64,000 nt of DNA from Penicillium oxalicum (Eukaryota > Ascomycota > Eurotiomycetes > Eurotiales > Aspergillaceae): NCBI RefSeq assembly GCF_001723175.1, contig NC_064655.1, positions 558,001 through 622,000 of the forward strand. The letters run 5' to 3'. The notes beneath the pieces were generated by a model that was not told the DNA's origin, did no database searches, and saw only the letters and a list, made by a program, of their open reading frames with translations. The position numbers were made by a program, and so were the translations under genes. Positions 47,095 through 59,700 of the stretch are shown piece by piece (within the stretch, counting starts at the first letter, position 1; each line of letters begins with the position of its first letter).

Positions 47095-50000
47095 ATTTTT
47101 CATTCGGTGGTCGAATCTCACGCTAATGCAGGTTACCATGGCTCATGATGGGCGTTCCGGTACCAGGCCTGTGGTCCTGGGTGCTAAGCGACTCCACCGT
47201 CTTCCGGTCAGCATGTCGGCAGGGGACTCCGCTCTTTGTCACCAGCTGACTAGACTGGCAGACTGGTCGGCAGTCGCAGTCTGCACTCTGCACTCTGCAT
47301 GGTCCGAATTTTCTCTTTCCCGTTCTTCTTTCTCTTGTCTCTCGTCGTTGGTTTTTTATTTTCTTTTTTTCTTCTTTTGGGATCTCTTTTTTCTTCATGT
47401 CCTTCTGCTTCTCCTTCCTATCGTATTTTTGTCTCGTTGGAGTGGGCATTGCCGACGCCGAGAAATGATCCTTTTCCCCCCCTTCAATCTTTTCTTTCCC
47501 TTGCCATCGTTTTTGGTCTCTCTTGTCTTATTTCTCTCTGCTCTCTTTGGCTTCTCCTCTATATGGGGGCAGAAGGGGTGGCGACTTGTGGGAAGCAGAA
47601 GCTCTTCTTAGGTTCCCCCACTCGTCAGCTGAAGTCTGATCGCCACTTCACACCGCCTCGTGTGGTCGTGCTCAGCCGCCCACTTGGAACGAAGACATGG
47701 TGGGCCTTGACGACTGCAAGTGTAGTGCATAAGTCTATTGTGTAGTTGGTACATTGCACACCCGCTATGTACTTCACACCAAGACGAGAGGAGATAAGAG
47801 GGGAATGAGGGTGAGACACCGAAAGGAAGGGGATAAATGATCGAAAGGTTCTTTTCCCGTCCATGCAGTAGCATGTCGAGTGTCTACTACACCTTTGGCG
47901 GGATATCTTTCTTGATTTCGCGGGTGGGAGGTTCCTGAAAATCAAAATACCGGTCGCAAATTAGTATTTTTTTTTTCTTTCTTCGTCTGCGCCCGCTGGA
48001 ATCCGAGACTGGCCCTTTCTCAGGAAGGAATATTTTTGGATTTACCTTTTGGATCGTCGTCCTTTTCTTCTATGCTTCATTCTTTTTGACTTTCTCTCGT
48101 GCCGTTTCGTCAAGATAGCAGCCACCTTTAAGCGGGGATTGTCTGCTTGTAATGACCTAGTACCATCTCCCTACTGTAAGGTGTTGGACATCAGCCCCGG
48201 AGAGCAGACCCTACTGAACTGAATTGAAGACCTACCTTTCCCTGGTCCTCACGCGTCATCGCCACTGCAAAGCAGGGCATGTACATTATATCTAAAAATG
48301 AGATGACCTATGGATCTACCGGGTACAGCGTCCAAGTGTACTCTCGAGAGCATTCGACAGACTCGATGCTCAGTCACGGGACGCAAGTGAATATCTGTAC
48401 TCCACTACCCATCTGGTAATCTACCCTGTTTCTCTCAAACGGCGGCGTCTGACTGGCCCAGGATCAGTGGAAGCGGGGATGATCCATTTGGGTTGGGTTG
48501 CGACCTTTCGCAACAGACAACCGACATTTCGCCCCGTCCCGCGCCCATCGCCATGGGCGGGAATCCTGGTCCCGCGGGGCCGGTTGCGGTTTCAAGAAGG
48601 ACGGTCCGAGTCGTCTGTCCACGGCCCAGTCCAGAGTGATACAGATCCATACCATACCCATACGGTACAAATGCACGGGTCTTGGTTCCTTTTGGAATCG
48701 TTTGCTCCACGCTCAACATCGCGCGCGTGGGCGGCAGGCAGCATGACAGGGTTCATCCATGCTGAGCTTCCCTGCAAGCCTTACCGTAGTCGACCGAGGT
48801 GGAGATTGGAGATGGAGCATTGATGACTGGGCCGAGTGTTGTGCACAAAATGCTCAGGCTACATAGTCAGACGGGTTGGATCAGTGTCTTTTTTTTTTCT
48901 TTAGAAAAAGGATCCCCTTCCCTGGTCCCATTTATGTGAAAGTTGTCGAGAGGCTCGGTCCATGGGGTGCTGCGACGGTCCCAATTGGGACGCTTTGATG
49001 TCGTGGGTTGATCGGGTGGAGGGAGATTTCATCAGACTTTTGGTCCGGTCGGGTCCAATGCGTCTAGCGGTGGTGCGGTACCCAGGATGCATCTACATTC
49101 CTCAGCCTGCAAAAGAGCAATACTTGCACCACAACAATGTCCCACATTGATGCTCTACAGATCCCGAAGTATGGACTCAACCACCGCTTTGGTTTAATTT
49201 TTAATTTTTAAATTTTTGGGGAGCGAGTCAGACAAGAACCAAACAAAAAAAACACCATGGGAAAAGAAAATAGAAAGGAAAGAAAAAGCTGAGCTCCGTC
49301 CTCTCACCCACCACCCCTTCGAGACCGTTTCTTCCCCCCGTGCAAGAAACGAAACAGGAACTTCTCTGCAAGACTTGTTACGCGCCTAAACCCCACGATC
49401 ATCAAGGGGGAAGCAAAAAAAAGGGATCCGGGTCACAGTGCATCCGATCGGAAGCCAGTGTGGCCCTTGACAAAAGAAAGTTTCTCTGCAGGCGGGCACT
49501 AGCACAGTCGTATACAGCGCGACAGGAATGGTATCGAACTGCACATAAGAGCTCCGGCGCCCACCAGTCACCGTTGGGGGGAGCCTCTGGCAAGTAGTCA
49601 CCATTTGGTCCTCGATTGGGCTGGAACCAATGAATCTCTCGGCAGTCATGGTCCTCGGATCCCCATCATTGTCATGATCAGGATCCAGTACTGTACAATC
49701 CGAGTACTCACTACAGGTATGTAGTCTTGAGTCAGGTCTGTATGTACAACGAGGATCGCTCTCGGTCCTCTCCCGTCCCACAGCAACTCAAATTCTCCTC
49801 TGCCCCCTTCCCTTGGGCTCCGAGATGGACGCGTGCAAGGGGAGCCTTTCGGGCGCTAGGGGGTGAGATCCTTCCCTCAAGGCCGCGCCCACCCCCCGGG
49901 ACCAGACAGGCTTGGCTTCTTAGTGCTGACCTCTTCCGTTCCATGCGTGACCCATTCCGGCGATGAGCACTTGGTCCGGTCGGAAAGTGATCAAACAGTC

Positions 50001-51839
50001 GAGTCTGGTCGAATCGGTCGAGTCAGGGTGCAACGCCTGTCTCCGTTGATGAGATCCATGGACGAAGGGAACAGAAACAACAAGAGAACAATCAGACGCA
50101 CCGCCACCTTTTGATTTGGATCGCCTCCAGTGGCTCGCTCCAGAAGGCCAGGTGATCCTCCAGGATGACCTCGCTCGGGCAGTTCCCATGGAAGCCGAAA
50201 GTTTTTTTTTTTTTTTCGATGGCGTCGACCACCCGGGACGTTCCCTGGTCCACTGGTCAGGCTGTGGCCGCCCAGACGCGGTTTATCTTTTCAGCTGACG
50301 CCCTTCCGACCGGTGGACTCGGTGGACTGCGAGAGTGCGAGACTACGAGTCCTAGCGTTCCAGAGAGGGGGTCCGCCGTCCATGTCGACGGGTCACCGGC
50401 GCCGCTTTAGCCCGCGGGCCATGCCCGGGGGATCCACCCACTTTGGTGTGAAAAAAAAGGAACACCGCGGTAATACGTATAATACCGTTTGTGGAGTGTA
50501 TGACTGGATTGGACAATAATGACACCGCTCAGGACCGTACAAAGTAACAGAAGAGAGACAAGAGACGACTCGAGAGGGCGACCAGCTCTCTCCTACCTTT
50601 CCTGTGCACAAAAGTGACGATTTCCCTTGTAGGGTCATACATAAAATCCACTGTTCTAGACTTGAGCCCAGAATATCGGCTTCTCGGAAGCACAATGCAG
50701 TGTGTACTTGGAATGATGCGGCCGTCTCACTTTGAATTAGTTGGATGCAGCTCGGATGGGATTTCCTTCATGATCCCACATCTCTCCAGATTAGGGCTCA
50801 CGAGAGAAGACTTCAGAGGGTGGGAAAGTTATCCAAGACGACAATGTCCCATATTTGGTGTGAGAAGAGGATGAGTCCTCTCTGTGGCTGGGCAATCTGC
50901 ACTTGGTTATAGGAGCTATCCAGTAGTTTTTGAAGCCCTTTTTGTTCGGGGTTTTCTTTCCCCAGATCCTAAAAATGCACCGAGGTCCTGGCTTCAGCCT
51001 CCCAGAACTTATTCCCGCCGTCCGCACGATAACGGGATGACCTAGTCCCATCCCGCAGGTTTGCTTTTTGTGACCGTGAGCTGCCAGATCTCACCCGCGG
51101 CAACTGTTCTTTTTGACGACCGTTGAGGTGTGTAGACCAAAGTCTCCGACGACTATCTCGACGTATACACCTTCACACTCTACGGTAGCCGGGGCTGGCA
51201 TCTTCCATCGCAGAGCGATGATGCACTGTCCATCAGCAGATCACGGGCAAACCTCCGCTGCCTATCATGTCTCTGAAGGCTCCAGGCTTTCTCTGGTCAC
51301 TGTTCGTCCGCTCCGTGATAGTGGTGCATTATCTGGCTTTCTTTTGGCGCTGACGACAACTCTTTTCTGGTGATCATACCTGCTTTTTCGTGCTACTGCT
51401 GCAGTCTGATCAGGCTCTCTTCCGCAACACTCTGCCTGGTCCTCTAGGCTGTCACCTGTGCCTACTTGGATTATCTTGCGTTCCCCCACCCCCCATGTCC
51501 CTTCTAACGCTATGGTCGCCGAGGCTCTGCCGTAGATGACTACCACTGTGTCTGTGAAATGGCTTGGTTTCTATTATCCCCCCTGCCATCTTTCTTGGTA
51601 CCCTTCTTCTGTATTAAATCATTGGATAGTTTCTGGATTGACAACTGCTCTTTTTTCACTTTTCACTTGGTTTTTCTTGTTTTCGCAGTGAAGCTGCTGC
51701 CTTTTACGTCTCGATTTCCGTGACTGTCCGATTTATTTTCCTCTCGTGAATGGGTTGAAACCAACAGTCCTTCCCATCCCATCCAAGGGAGAGGGAAACT
51801 TTCCAGATTACCGTCACTGTCACAGTATTACCACACCTC

Positions 51840-52383
51840 TCAACTTTTTTTTTTTTTTGGTAGTTTTGTATCCTTCGCCCGAACGAACATTCGCAGAAAG
51901 GTGGGGCCTCGTCTTTGCTTTATTTTTCGCTCTTTTTCTTTTTTTTTTCCCTCAACTCTTTTCTACCTCTTTTTCCAATTTTCGATTTCCTATTTTTCTT
52001 TTTTCAGTTCTTTTTTTTCCCCCTCTTTTTTAAACCCTTTCCTTGCCTTCCGACGTGCGTACTGTTGTCCTGATTGGGGTGCGCCTACCTGTTCTTGTCA
52101 CTCCGGCTGTGTTTGGCAAATTCGATCGACCTGCATTCACCTTGGTTTCCCCTGCGTGATCTCTCGTTGCGCCCTCGTCCATGTGATTAGCGATTATTCG
52201 ACTTTCCTCTTTCAGTCTTTCTCTCATACAACGCACATCGAACACTTCCCTTCCACCATTCCCCCTCTCCCCTCTTCCCATCTACTCGACGTCACATCCC
52301 TGTCCTTCTTGACTCATCTCAACCTCATCTCGCATTCCCCTCTTGCTTCTCCTCTTCTCCTCTCCATCCTCATAACCACCCAA
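51840..52383 (+). promoter_or_regulatory. Pyrimidine-rich leader of the Zn2Cys6 gene
   Basis: The 540 bp before the ATG at 52384 are strongly T/C-rich, with T runs at 51846-52030 and C/T blocks at 52200-52375. This is typical of Aspergillus core promoters and 5' leaders. An in-frame extension upstream of the ATG exists but encodes only Phe/Ser/Leu-rich text and is not taken as coding. Confidence 0.55.
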
Positions 52384-53801
52384 ATGTCCCGCCATCCTGA
52401 CGTGGACCCCCTCCGCCGGGCCCATTATCCTCCACCCCCAGAGGCAGACCTCAGCCGCCAGGGACAATATCCTCCTCCACCGGACGATCGCTCGCGCGCG
52501 TACCCTTACGATCAGCACCACTATCCGGTAGGTCCATCAGTGATAAGTGGCCAACCTCGAGCTCGAGATGAGATCTGACGGATCGCTCGCTCCTAGTATC
52601 CTCCGCAGCAGCCATACCCTGCTCCTCCAGAGCACGACCGAGGATATTATCCACCTCCGTCCTCTGCGCAGTATCCAGTACCTCTGCCACCGCAAGCTCA
52701 ACCACACATGGCTGCCATTCACCCTCACGCGCCGCAGGACTACCGGTTGCGCCGCCTCCGGGAGCTTACAGGCCCGATCCATACCAGCAACCCTCCCCCC
52801 CCAACAACAGCCCATGCCGTATCATGCTGCTGCTCCCCGCCAGCGAACAGCCATTGCCTGCCGGTACTGTCGGCGACGAAAGGTACGTTTATATAGCCCC
52901 TTCTTCTCCATCCTCGCCGACGATCACCCGGTCATGGCGGTCAGGCCATCACGGCCCCCATCATCAGAGACTGACAAGAGGTCTTGTGGAATAGATTCGC
53001 TGCTCCGGATTTGAAAACTCGCCTGATGGCAGATGCACCAACTGCCAGCGCTTCAACCAAGACTGCATGTTCACACCCGTTTCTTCACAAGCGCAGGCTT
53101 TCGTCCCCGCGCACGCTGCCTACCCTCACATGCGCCCCGGGAGCAACGTCAACGGTCAGCCTCCTCCTGGCACAATCCTTTACGGTGCCCATGGCCAGCC
53201 ACTTCCTCCAAACACGGCTGTCCAAGGTCCCGAGACGACTCTTCCGCCACCTCAAGGCATGTACGCTGCCCACTATGGCCGACCGCCCGCGGACGGGCCC
53301 CCGGTGGCCCTTCCGCAGTCTATGCCTGACCCGGTAAGAAAAAGCAAATACTCAATCTCAAACTGGCGATTGACACGTAGACTGACCCTCAAGCTTGTTC
53401 ACACTCCACAGAGACAGCGACGTGGATCTGGCACAGGGTTCGATTATCCGGAACCGGCCAACCTGGCTCCAGTGACGCCGGCCAGTTCGACCCCCGGCTA
53501 CCAAACACACACCGCTCCTAGTCCTTACTACGGTCTCCCTCACGATCCGCGCACCTCACCGCAAGCTGCGTATGCCTATGAGCAACCCCGGCATTCAACG
53601 TCTCCTCATTCACCTTATGCGCCGATCAATGCTCCTCCTGCTGGCCAAACCCCGCCTCCAACCTCCACCCCCGGCGGGTCGCAGCGCGGCGGACTCAATG
53701 TGCGTGACATTCTGAATCACGGAGCGGATGGCGATTCACAAGGGCGCTCCAGCACGGACAGTGATATGCTCAATCAGCTAAACCGCCGGGGTCCTCGGTA
53801 G
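52384..53801 (+). CDS. Zn(II)2Cys6 transcription factor, proline-rich; exon 2 frame inconsistent
   Basis: Proposed exons: 52384-52527, 52597-52882, 52995-53333 and 53412-53801. The DNA-binding domain is assembled over the second splice: CRYCRRRK joined to IRCSGFENSPDGRCTNC, then QRFNQDC, a complete C-X2-C-X6-C-X10-C-X2-C-X6-C cluster. The N-terminus is rich in Pro, Tyr, Gln and Asp. The C-terminus has PPTSTPGG and a conserved-looking end (LNVRDILNHG, then SSTDSDMLNQLNRRG). Exon 2 starts in one frame and ends, in the zinc cluster, in another. Restoring one C near 52743 and one C in the C8 run at 52795-52802 would keep a Pro/Gln-rich frame open throughout; a 133 bp intron (52678-52810) is the alternative. 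About 386 residues; nuclear regulator, targets unknown. The third intron is 78 bp and in frame. Confidence 0.75.
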
Positions 53802-56747
53802 CTGCATCCGAGCATCTTCCTTTGATCGATTGGCAAGGGGGGCAGTTGCGCAGGACGCACGAGGAATATGGGGGTCTCTGGAGATATTGAGAAAAATCGA
53901 GTGCGGGTCACTTTGTTTTACTCAGTCTTCTCCATTGCCCACATTTGAACAGGTATCGAAAAGTGGTTTTTTTCCCCTTGGGAATACGAGTAACCGAGCT
54001 CGGCTGCTCTTTCTCTCTCTCCCTCTCTCCCTCTCTCTCTCTGTCTTGCTCTTCGGAGATCCGCGAGCTAAGACCGTACTTCTCCTGAAGTGTCAGGGTG
54101 GCTCTTCAACTTTGCTTCATTCAGCACATACAGCGCTTGTTTTTCTTTTTTCTTTTTATCTGCTACAAATCGGGCTTTGCTACATACCTGGCAGGTGCGA
54201 CTTGCGGTACAGAAAGAGTCTCATTTGAGTTTCTCTGATTTGCAGGATTTGTGATATCCGGAATTCTTGATGACGGATGAAAGAAACATCGTTTGTCGCT
54301 CCCGCCTTGTCTGTGCTATATTGCACACTTTGCCTGGCAGCTGTGAGTCGCAAGGAACAAAGTCACCATGCAAGCCAGTTGAATTTGATTCTTCCGTTTC
54401 ACTCGCGCCACGTTTAATCAACGACGGGGCATTTGTGATGCTCAATGTCAGCTGCTTGACTGCCTGTTTTGATCGCGTGCCCTTTTTATCTTGCCTCTCG
54501 ATCTTTCTGGTCGGATTCTGATGAGACCGCGCCGATTTATTACGAAAGTCATTTCCAAATGATCGACCAATGAAACATGTCATTATCGCGCGGCTTTATC
54601 AGTTACTGTTTATTTTTGGATGAATTTCCTGGGGAAGGGGGCTTTTTGATATTTCTCGCATACCTTGTTTGAGTCGTTTTGTCAACATCGAGTTTTGGAT
54701 TTGCACCACATCAGGAAGGCATCCTTAATATCCTTGTTTTCTTTATATAGTTTGGGAGGGAACCCTTCTGTTTGCGGCATAAAACCGGTCGGTGGCTCTG
54801 AGTTCTGTGTCTGTTTTTTTCCTCTTTGTTCGGTCCGTTTCACATTTTTCGTTCCTCGCGGGCAAATCTTTTTCAAGTTGGGTTTTTGGACTTTGCACGT
54901 TTAGTTATCTTGCTGGGAGGCTGTCTGATCATCTATTTCTCAAGTTTTTATGCACAATTTTTTCCTCTCCACCTATTTCACATCCGATCTCGTTCTGCAT
55001 GGTCTCCACTGATATAATCTTCCAACGCACACGATGTAAACATCATGGTGTGATTTGAGGGGTGGAGCAGTCTTCGGGCTCAATCCGGTCTAGCCGGCGA
55101 AATCAAAGCCCGTTGAACAGCGCGACTCACCTTCTTGTGTACAAGGAGATCTTGACCTGTAATTGTCGGATGGATGTTGAGCTACCTCGGCCGGACGACC
55201 GGTTCAGGCCGGCTCTTTTCAAGCTAGTGCATGTGCAAACGTGATAGGACCGTATCTCTGGGTATCAGGCAGAGATTCGAATGATAATCAATCATTCATG
55301 GTATAAAGACTTGAGTGCATTCCACATGAATTGGAAGATTCCCCGGTCTCCAGCGACATCTACATGAAAAATCAGCTTTTCCCGTTCCCGTTTCCCTCTT
55401 CCTCAAATGACCCCAGTCCGCTGCTAACTAGTGTTTAGCAACCTTACAACCAGATCAACCCCGAGCGATTAATGAAAAACCGTCGGATTTTATATACTCT
55501 GGCGAAACCGCCAAGGATAGAGTTAATCCTCCCCCCTTTCTCCAGCAAACCAAGTGTAAAGCTAAGCCAGCGACCCGTACCCAAACCCTCAATCCCATCG
55601 TCAGATTTACTGAGTGACTTCCTCCATAATAGACTAGACTTCCCATAGGATAGACCTCCTGTACCTGATCCGGTCCACTGGGTCTTGTTAGTTTTTCATC
55701 GTTACAGAGACGTGCGGGCGCTTGCAACGCTAGGCAGGCCGTCATGGATGAATGACAAAATTCAAGTCCTTAGCGCGCATCTACGCTCGGGGTGAGCCAG
55801 CGGTATCACACTAATACAAGTCAAGGATAGGATAATTGTGACTTTTCAAGTGTGAGGATGAATTTGTATCCCAATTCTCGAGAACGAGGGCTAAGTGGCA
55901 GTCTACCTAAGAGATTCTGACAAAAGTCGTTGACAGATTGGTGGGTTCAGACGGGGAGAAAGAGAAAGAGAGAGGCATATTACTGTGCTTGGCGGTTTGG
56001 TCGATAACTGTGACCTGCTAGGGGCGTTTGATAGATCTACAGATCTAGAGGCAAGGAAGCAATCTGGAGGCGAGACGTCTGGATTAGGAAGTCTATCTCA
56101 GGAAGAAGGAAGAGGAAAGAGGGAAACCCTCTGAGCGAGAGAAAGTCCCTCAAGACACCTGACTGCTACTAGGTCGGCAAACATCTGGAGAGGGCAAACT
56201 CTCTCAGCGTTTGATAGAATAGAAAGACGGGTAAGCCACGGAACTAAACCAGGCAAAAGGGAGTGGCATTGAATTCGGGCATGAGATTTTTGAACACGCT
56301 GTCGATTAACTGGAGTGGATGAATTCGTTGCAAGGACTCAGCTAGCCTACTGGAGATACAGAAGGGGTGTAATACATTCGAATGTTGACAAAGAGTTGGA
56401 CAGAGAGCGGGCGCAAAGGGGGTACAGGTAAGCGGGGGGAGAAAAAGCAAAGGTCGAGTGATGGCAACAAAACACTGTCAAAATACCTCTGAGCAATGGA
56501 AAAGCGATAAAATGAGTAAAGGAAGAGAAAGCGCCACGCAGTGAAGCACCTGATAGGCCGAATATCAGGACAATTGCAGAGTTCGGGGCTTGAAAAGCGA
56601 CAAAGGAAATTTTCATATCTGGGGAAGAGACATAGCATGGCGTCGGACTGCAAGTTGGGTCAGAACTGGCATAGATGTGGCAAGCAACAAGATTTGAAAG
56701 TTGTGAATAGGACGTCGTGAAGATTGCGAGCAAGCCAGCGAGCTCAA
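53802..56747. other. Intergenic, 2.9 kb, between convergent genes
   Basis: Holds the 3' flanks of the Zn2Cys6 gene and of the kinase gene. A CT-rich tract lies at 54007-54042. Minus-strand ORFs at 56244-56733 lie directly behind the kinase stop and are probably 3' UTR. Confidence 0.55.
54007..54042. repeat. CT/CCCT microsatellite
   Basis: Imperfect CT repeat with interspersed CCCT units. Confidence 0.85.
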
Positions 56748-59700
56748 TTAGGGCAAATCTGGAAGACCGTCCAGAACACGAGCCATCTTCTTCGCTCGGA
56801 TGGGGTCTTCAACGACAAGTCCTCGATTCTGCAGCATCAGGTACACGGTATCGACGACCTTGTTGAAGGAGGAGGCTGCACCCCGTTCTTGTTTGAACCG
56901 GACAAGACTAAGGTTGGCTTGGCGGCGGTTCTCAAGAACTGTGTAAAATTCAGCAACAAATTCGACTTCCCGAAGACGAAGGACTGCAACACCGTTAGCT
57001 TAACCAGTTCCACGGGAAATGAGAGAAAGAGACTGACAATTCGCTGCACCAACTCGGCCGTGAACAACACTGTTATTTTTGTCCAGATAGACATCTTCCA
57101 TCCCATAGTCCTCCCATTCACGAAGCATCTTGTAAAGCTCCTTCCTCCCCTTGACTTTCGATGTATTGAGGGCAATGACTCGAGAAGCGGGTTTGATCTG
57201 AAAGACTCGAGCGAACCAATTCTGATTGGCAATCGAGTGGCGTTTGCTTTGAGGCGCGGTTACTGAATCAAGAGAACTTTCTTGATCAGGCAAATTATTG
57301 CAAAGCATTGCCGAATGTCGAGGCTCCTTCGACGTGGGCTTGGGACTCCCTTGAAGGGGTGTCAGTAGGGTCAGCCGATGGGGAAGACAGCTGAACATAC
57401 CGGTATCAGTCTGGGACAAGGCTTTATCGGATTTCTTGTGCATGAGCTTCTTGAAAAACCCGCCTCCAAAGCGCTCGATGGAAGACTTGCGCGATGGACC
57501 TCGGGACTCCTCGCAAGGAGGAAGACCTGAAGGAATCTCTTGGCTGACAAGATCCTGAGGCGGGTTGATAGTCGCTGTGTCACTACCTAGAATTGGGGGC
57601 GCAGGATCCTTCACCAAAGGCACGGGTGCGTGATCAACCACCTGGGAACGATGCTTGAACCATGACCACTTCTTACCATCGGCTGATTTTGTCTTTGGAG
57701 AGACAGGGTCTTCCTGAATGGTGTCCAACCCGCCATGTGGTCGGCTCTGTCGAGAGCCCTGCGAGAACTGGCGACCAGACTCGGCGGTATCACTGTTGAC
57801 AGGGTCTGAATCATTGATTTGCACTTTCTTACGTATCATCAGTGGCTTCACTTCCTCCATGGAAGGCAAAGAGCTGTGAGGCACCAGACGAATGGTGTTC
57901 TTGCCATTCTTGGTCTGGCCCAGAGTGCGAGATTTGGGCTTCTTTTGCAACTTCGGCATCGGGCTGTAATGCTCGCTTGGACCACGAACAGGACTTGCGA
58001 ATTCCTCGCTGATCACAGGCAGGGATGTGTCTTCTGTCCCGCCGTTGTAAGTATCAACGAGAGTTGACGTGCTCGCTTCAAAATTTCGGACAGGCTGAGT
58101 CTGGCCTTTGTCAGCCTCAATCAAACGATCAAGGTGTCCGATCACACCAGACAAGTACGCCGGAATGGTGTCATTGCCGCCTGTACTGTGTTCAATCAGC
58201 TTGCGGCGGGTTTCGTTCAATTCCTGAATGCTAAATGATTGACCTTGCTCAAGCCGAACTTGCTCAGAAACACCTGAGTCCTCCTTTGCAGGAGCCAGTG
58301 ATCGTTGCACTGGACTCGAAATGGACATTGGGGTTGCGGGGGTCTCGTAGCCGGTCACAGAGCTAGATACCCGAATCGTATTGAGGGAGCTACCATTGAA
58401 GGCTTCCTCACAGATCTTGCTGAGCTCATTCGACACTTTCCGAGCATCTTCGGTCCAGAATACATCGGACAATGCACCACTTCTTGTATTGCTTTGGATC
58501 CTGGGTTTGAGACCACCGCCCCGAACCACGGTTGGTTGTGCAGGTAGTGGGGGGCTACTAGGGATGTCGAGTGCATCGGCCATCAGTTGCAGGCTGGCAA
58601 CGCTGGGAGACCGCTTGATGTCTGGCTCCCCTAGTTGCCGTGTCTGGCTAGTCCTGCGACGCTTTGGCTTTGCCGAGCCTTGGGATCTGTTTCGTATGTG
58701 GTGGAAGGAGACGTTTCGTCGATAGCTTGTCGATCGAGTGGAGAATCCCGGATGTCGTGAACTGGAGTGCGGTACCTTGGACGATTGAAGAGACCGCGTC
58801 GAGCTGTACTTATGTTTTCGCTTTTGCAGAACAGTGAACGGAGAAGCCCCTGCCTCACTGGCTTCCTCTAGTTCCTTTTCCTCCACGATGGAAGGTGGAG
58901 GCTTCACGGCCTGACTGGATTCTCTCAGCTCAGAGACAACCGGTGGTCTGTGAATTGTGATTTGGGCATATGACGCCTCCTTCCCCGGAGTCTTGACTTT
59001 TGGAGATCTGTAAGGATCATAGCTTTCGACACTGGCACAGGACTTTGGCTCAATCGTGGCACTCATGCGCCGATGAAGATCCTTAATGGCTGCCATTTGG
59101 GACTGTCTCTTCGACATGCTTCGTCCTCGCCGCACTTGGTCTCCTGGACGAGAAATGTGATGATAGTCACTGGCTGAGTATTCCAACGGCTGACCTTGAT
59201 AGTTCTCTAGCTGCTCATCTCGGAACCTCACCAAGGCATTGTAAAACATTCTCTCATGTGTCGGCCTGGCGGACTGATTAGTTTTTGGAAAAGTATAAGA
59301 GATCACAAAGAGACCGGGACCTACTCGGAAGACAGCAGTCTTTGCACCAAATCATCAGGCTTGACCCCATGCCAAAGGGTTTGCAAATTTCGCAGAATAT
59401 CAATGTCAACATCTTGGCGGGAGGTGACAGGGTTTCCACAATCCTTGACGGACAAAGGCGGCGGGGGGCCAACATAATGGTCGGCCATAGCATTGTGTAG
59501 CTGCTCGTACTTGGTGAGCAGTGGATGAAGCCAGATATCTTGCATCGTGATGCGATCTTCAGGCCGCTTTTGCAGGATTCTCTGGATCAGGTCTGCTGCC
59601 TCATCACTCAGCTCAGGTGGGATCATGTAATCCCCTCTCTTGACAAGACGCAGAGTGTTCGCTAGATCACCGCCATCGAATGGAAGATATCCAGTCAGCA

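Larger units (their letters stand above)
39835..52383. other. Gene-free stretch, 12.5 kb, ahead of a Zn2Cys6 gene
   Basis: No frame in this stretch gives a recognisable domain. The longest are a 218-codon plus-strand ORF at 44162 and a 195-codon pyrimidine-derived ORF at 47024, both compositionally odd. The region is rich in simple tracts (listed separately), short palindromes and purine/pyrimidine runs. It may hold the long promoter and leader of the downstream regulator, non-coding transcripts, or intron-rich genes that I could not assemble. Confidence 0.5.

Noticed and set aside
47024..47611. 195-codon plus-strand ORF looking like a membrane protein
   Set aside because: The Phe/Leu/Ser text comes from long pyrimidine tracts; no family is recognised.
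51901..52383. In-frame N-terminal extension of the Zn2Cys6 protein from an upstream ATG
   Set aside because: The extension is translated pyrimidine leader, while the ATG at 52384 starts a normal hydrophilic N-terminus.
56244..56733. Minus-strand ORFs of 68-128 codons just past the kinase stop
   Set aside because: They overlap one another in different frames directly behind the kinase stop and lack any motif; probably 3' UTR.
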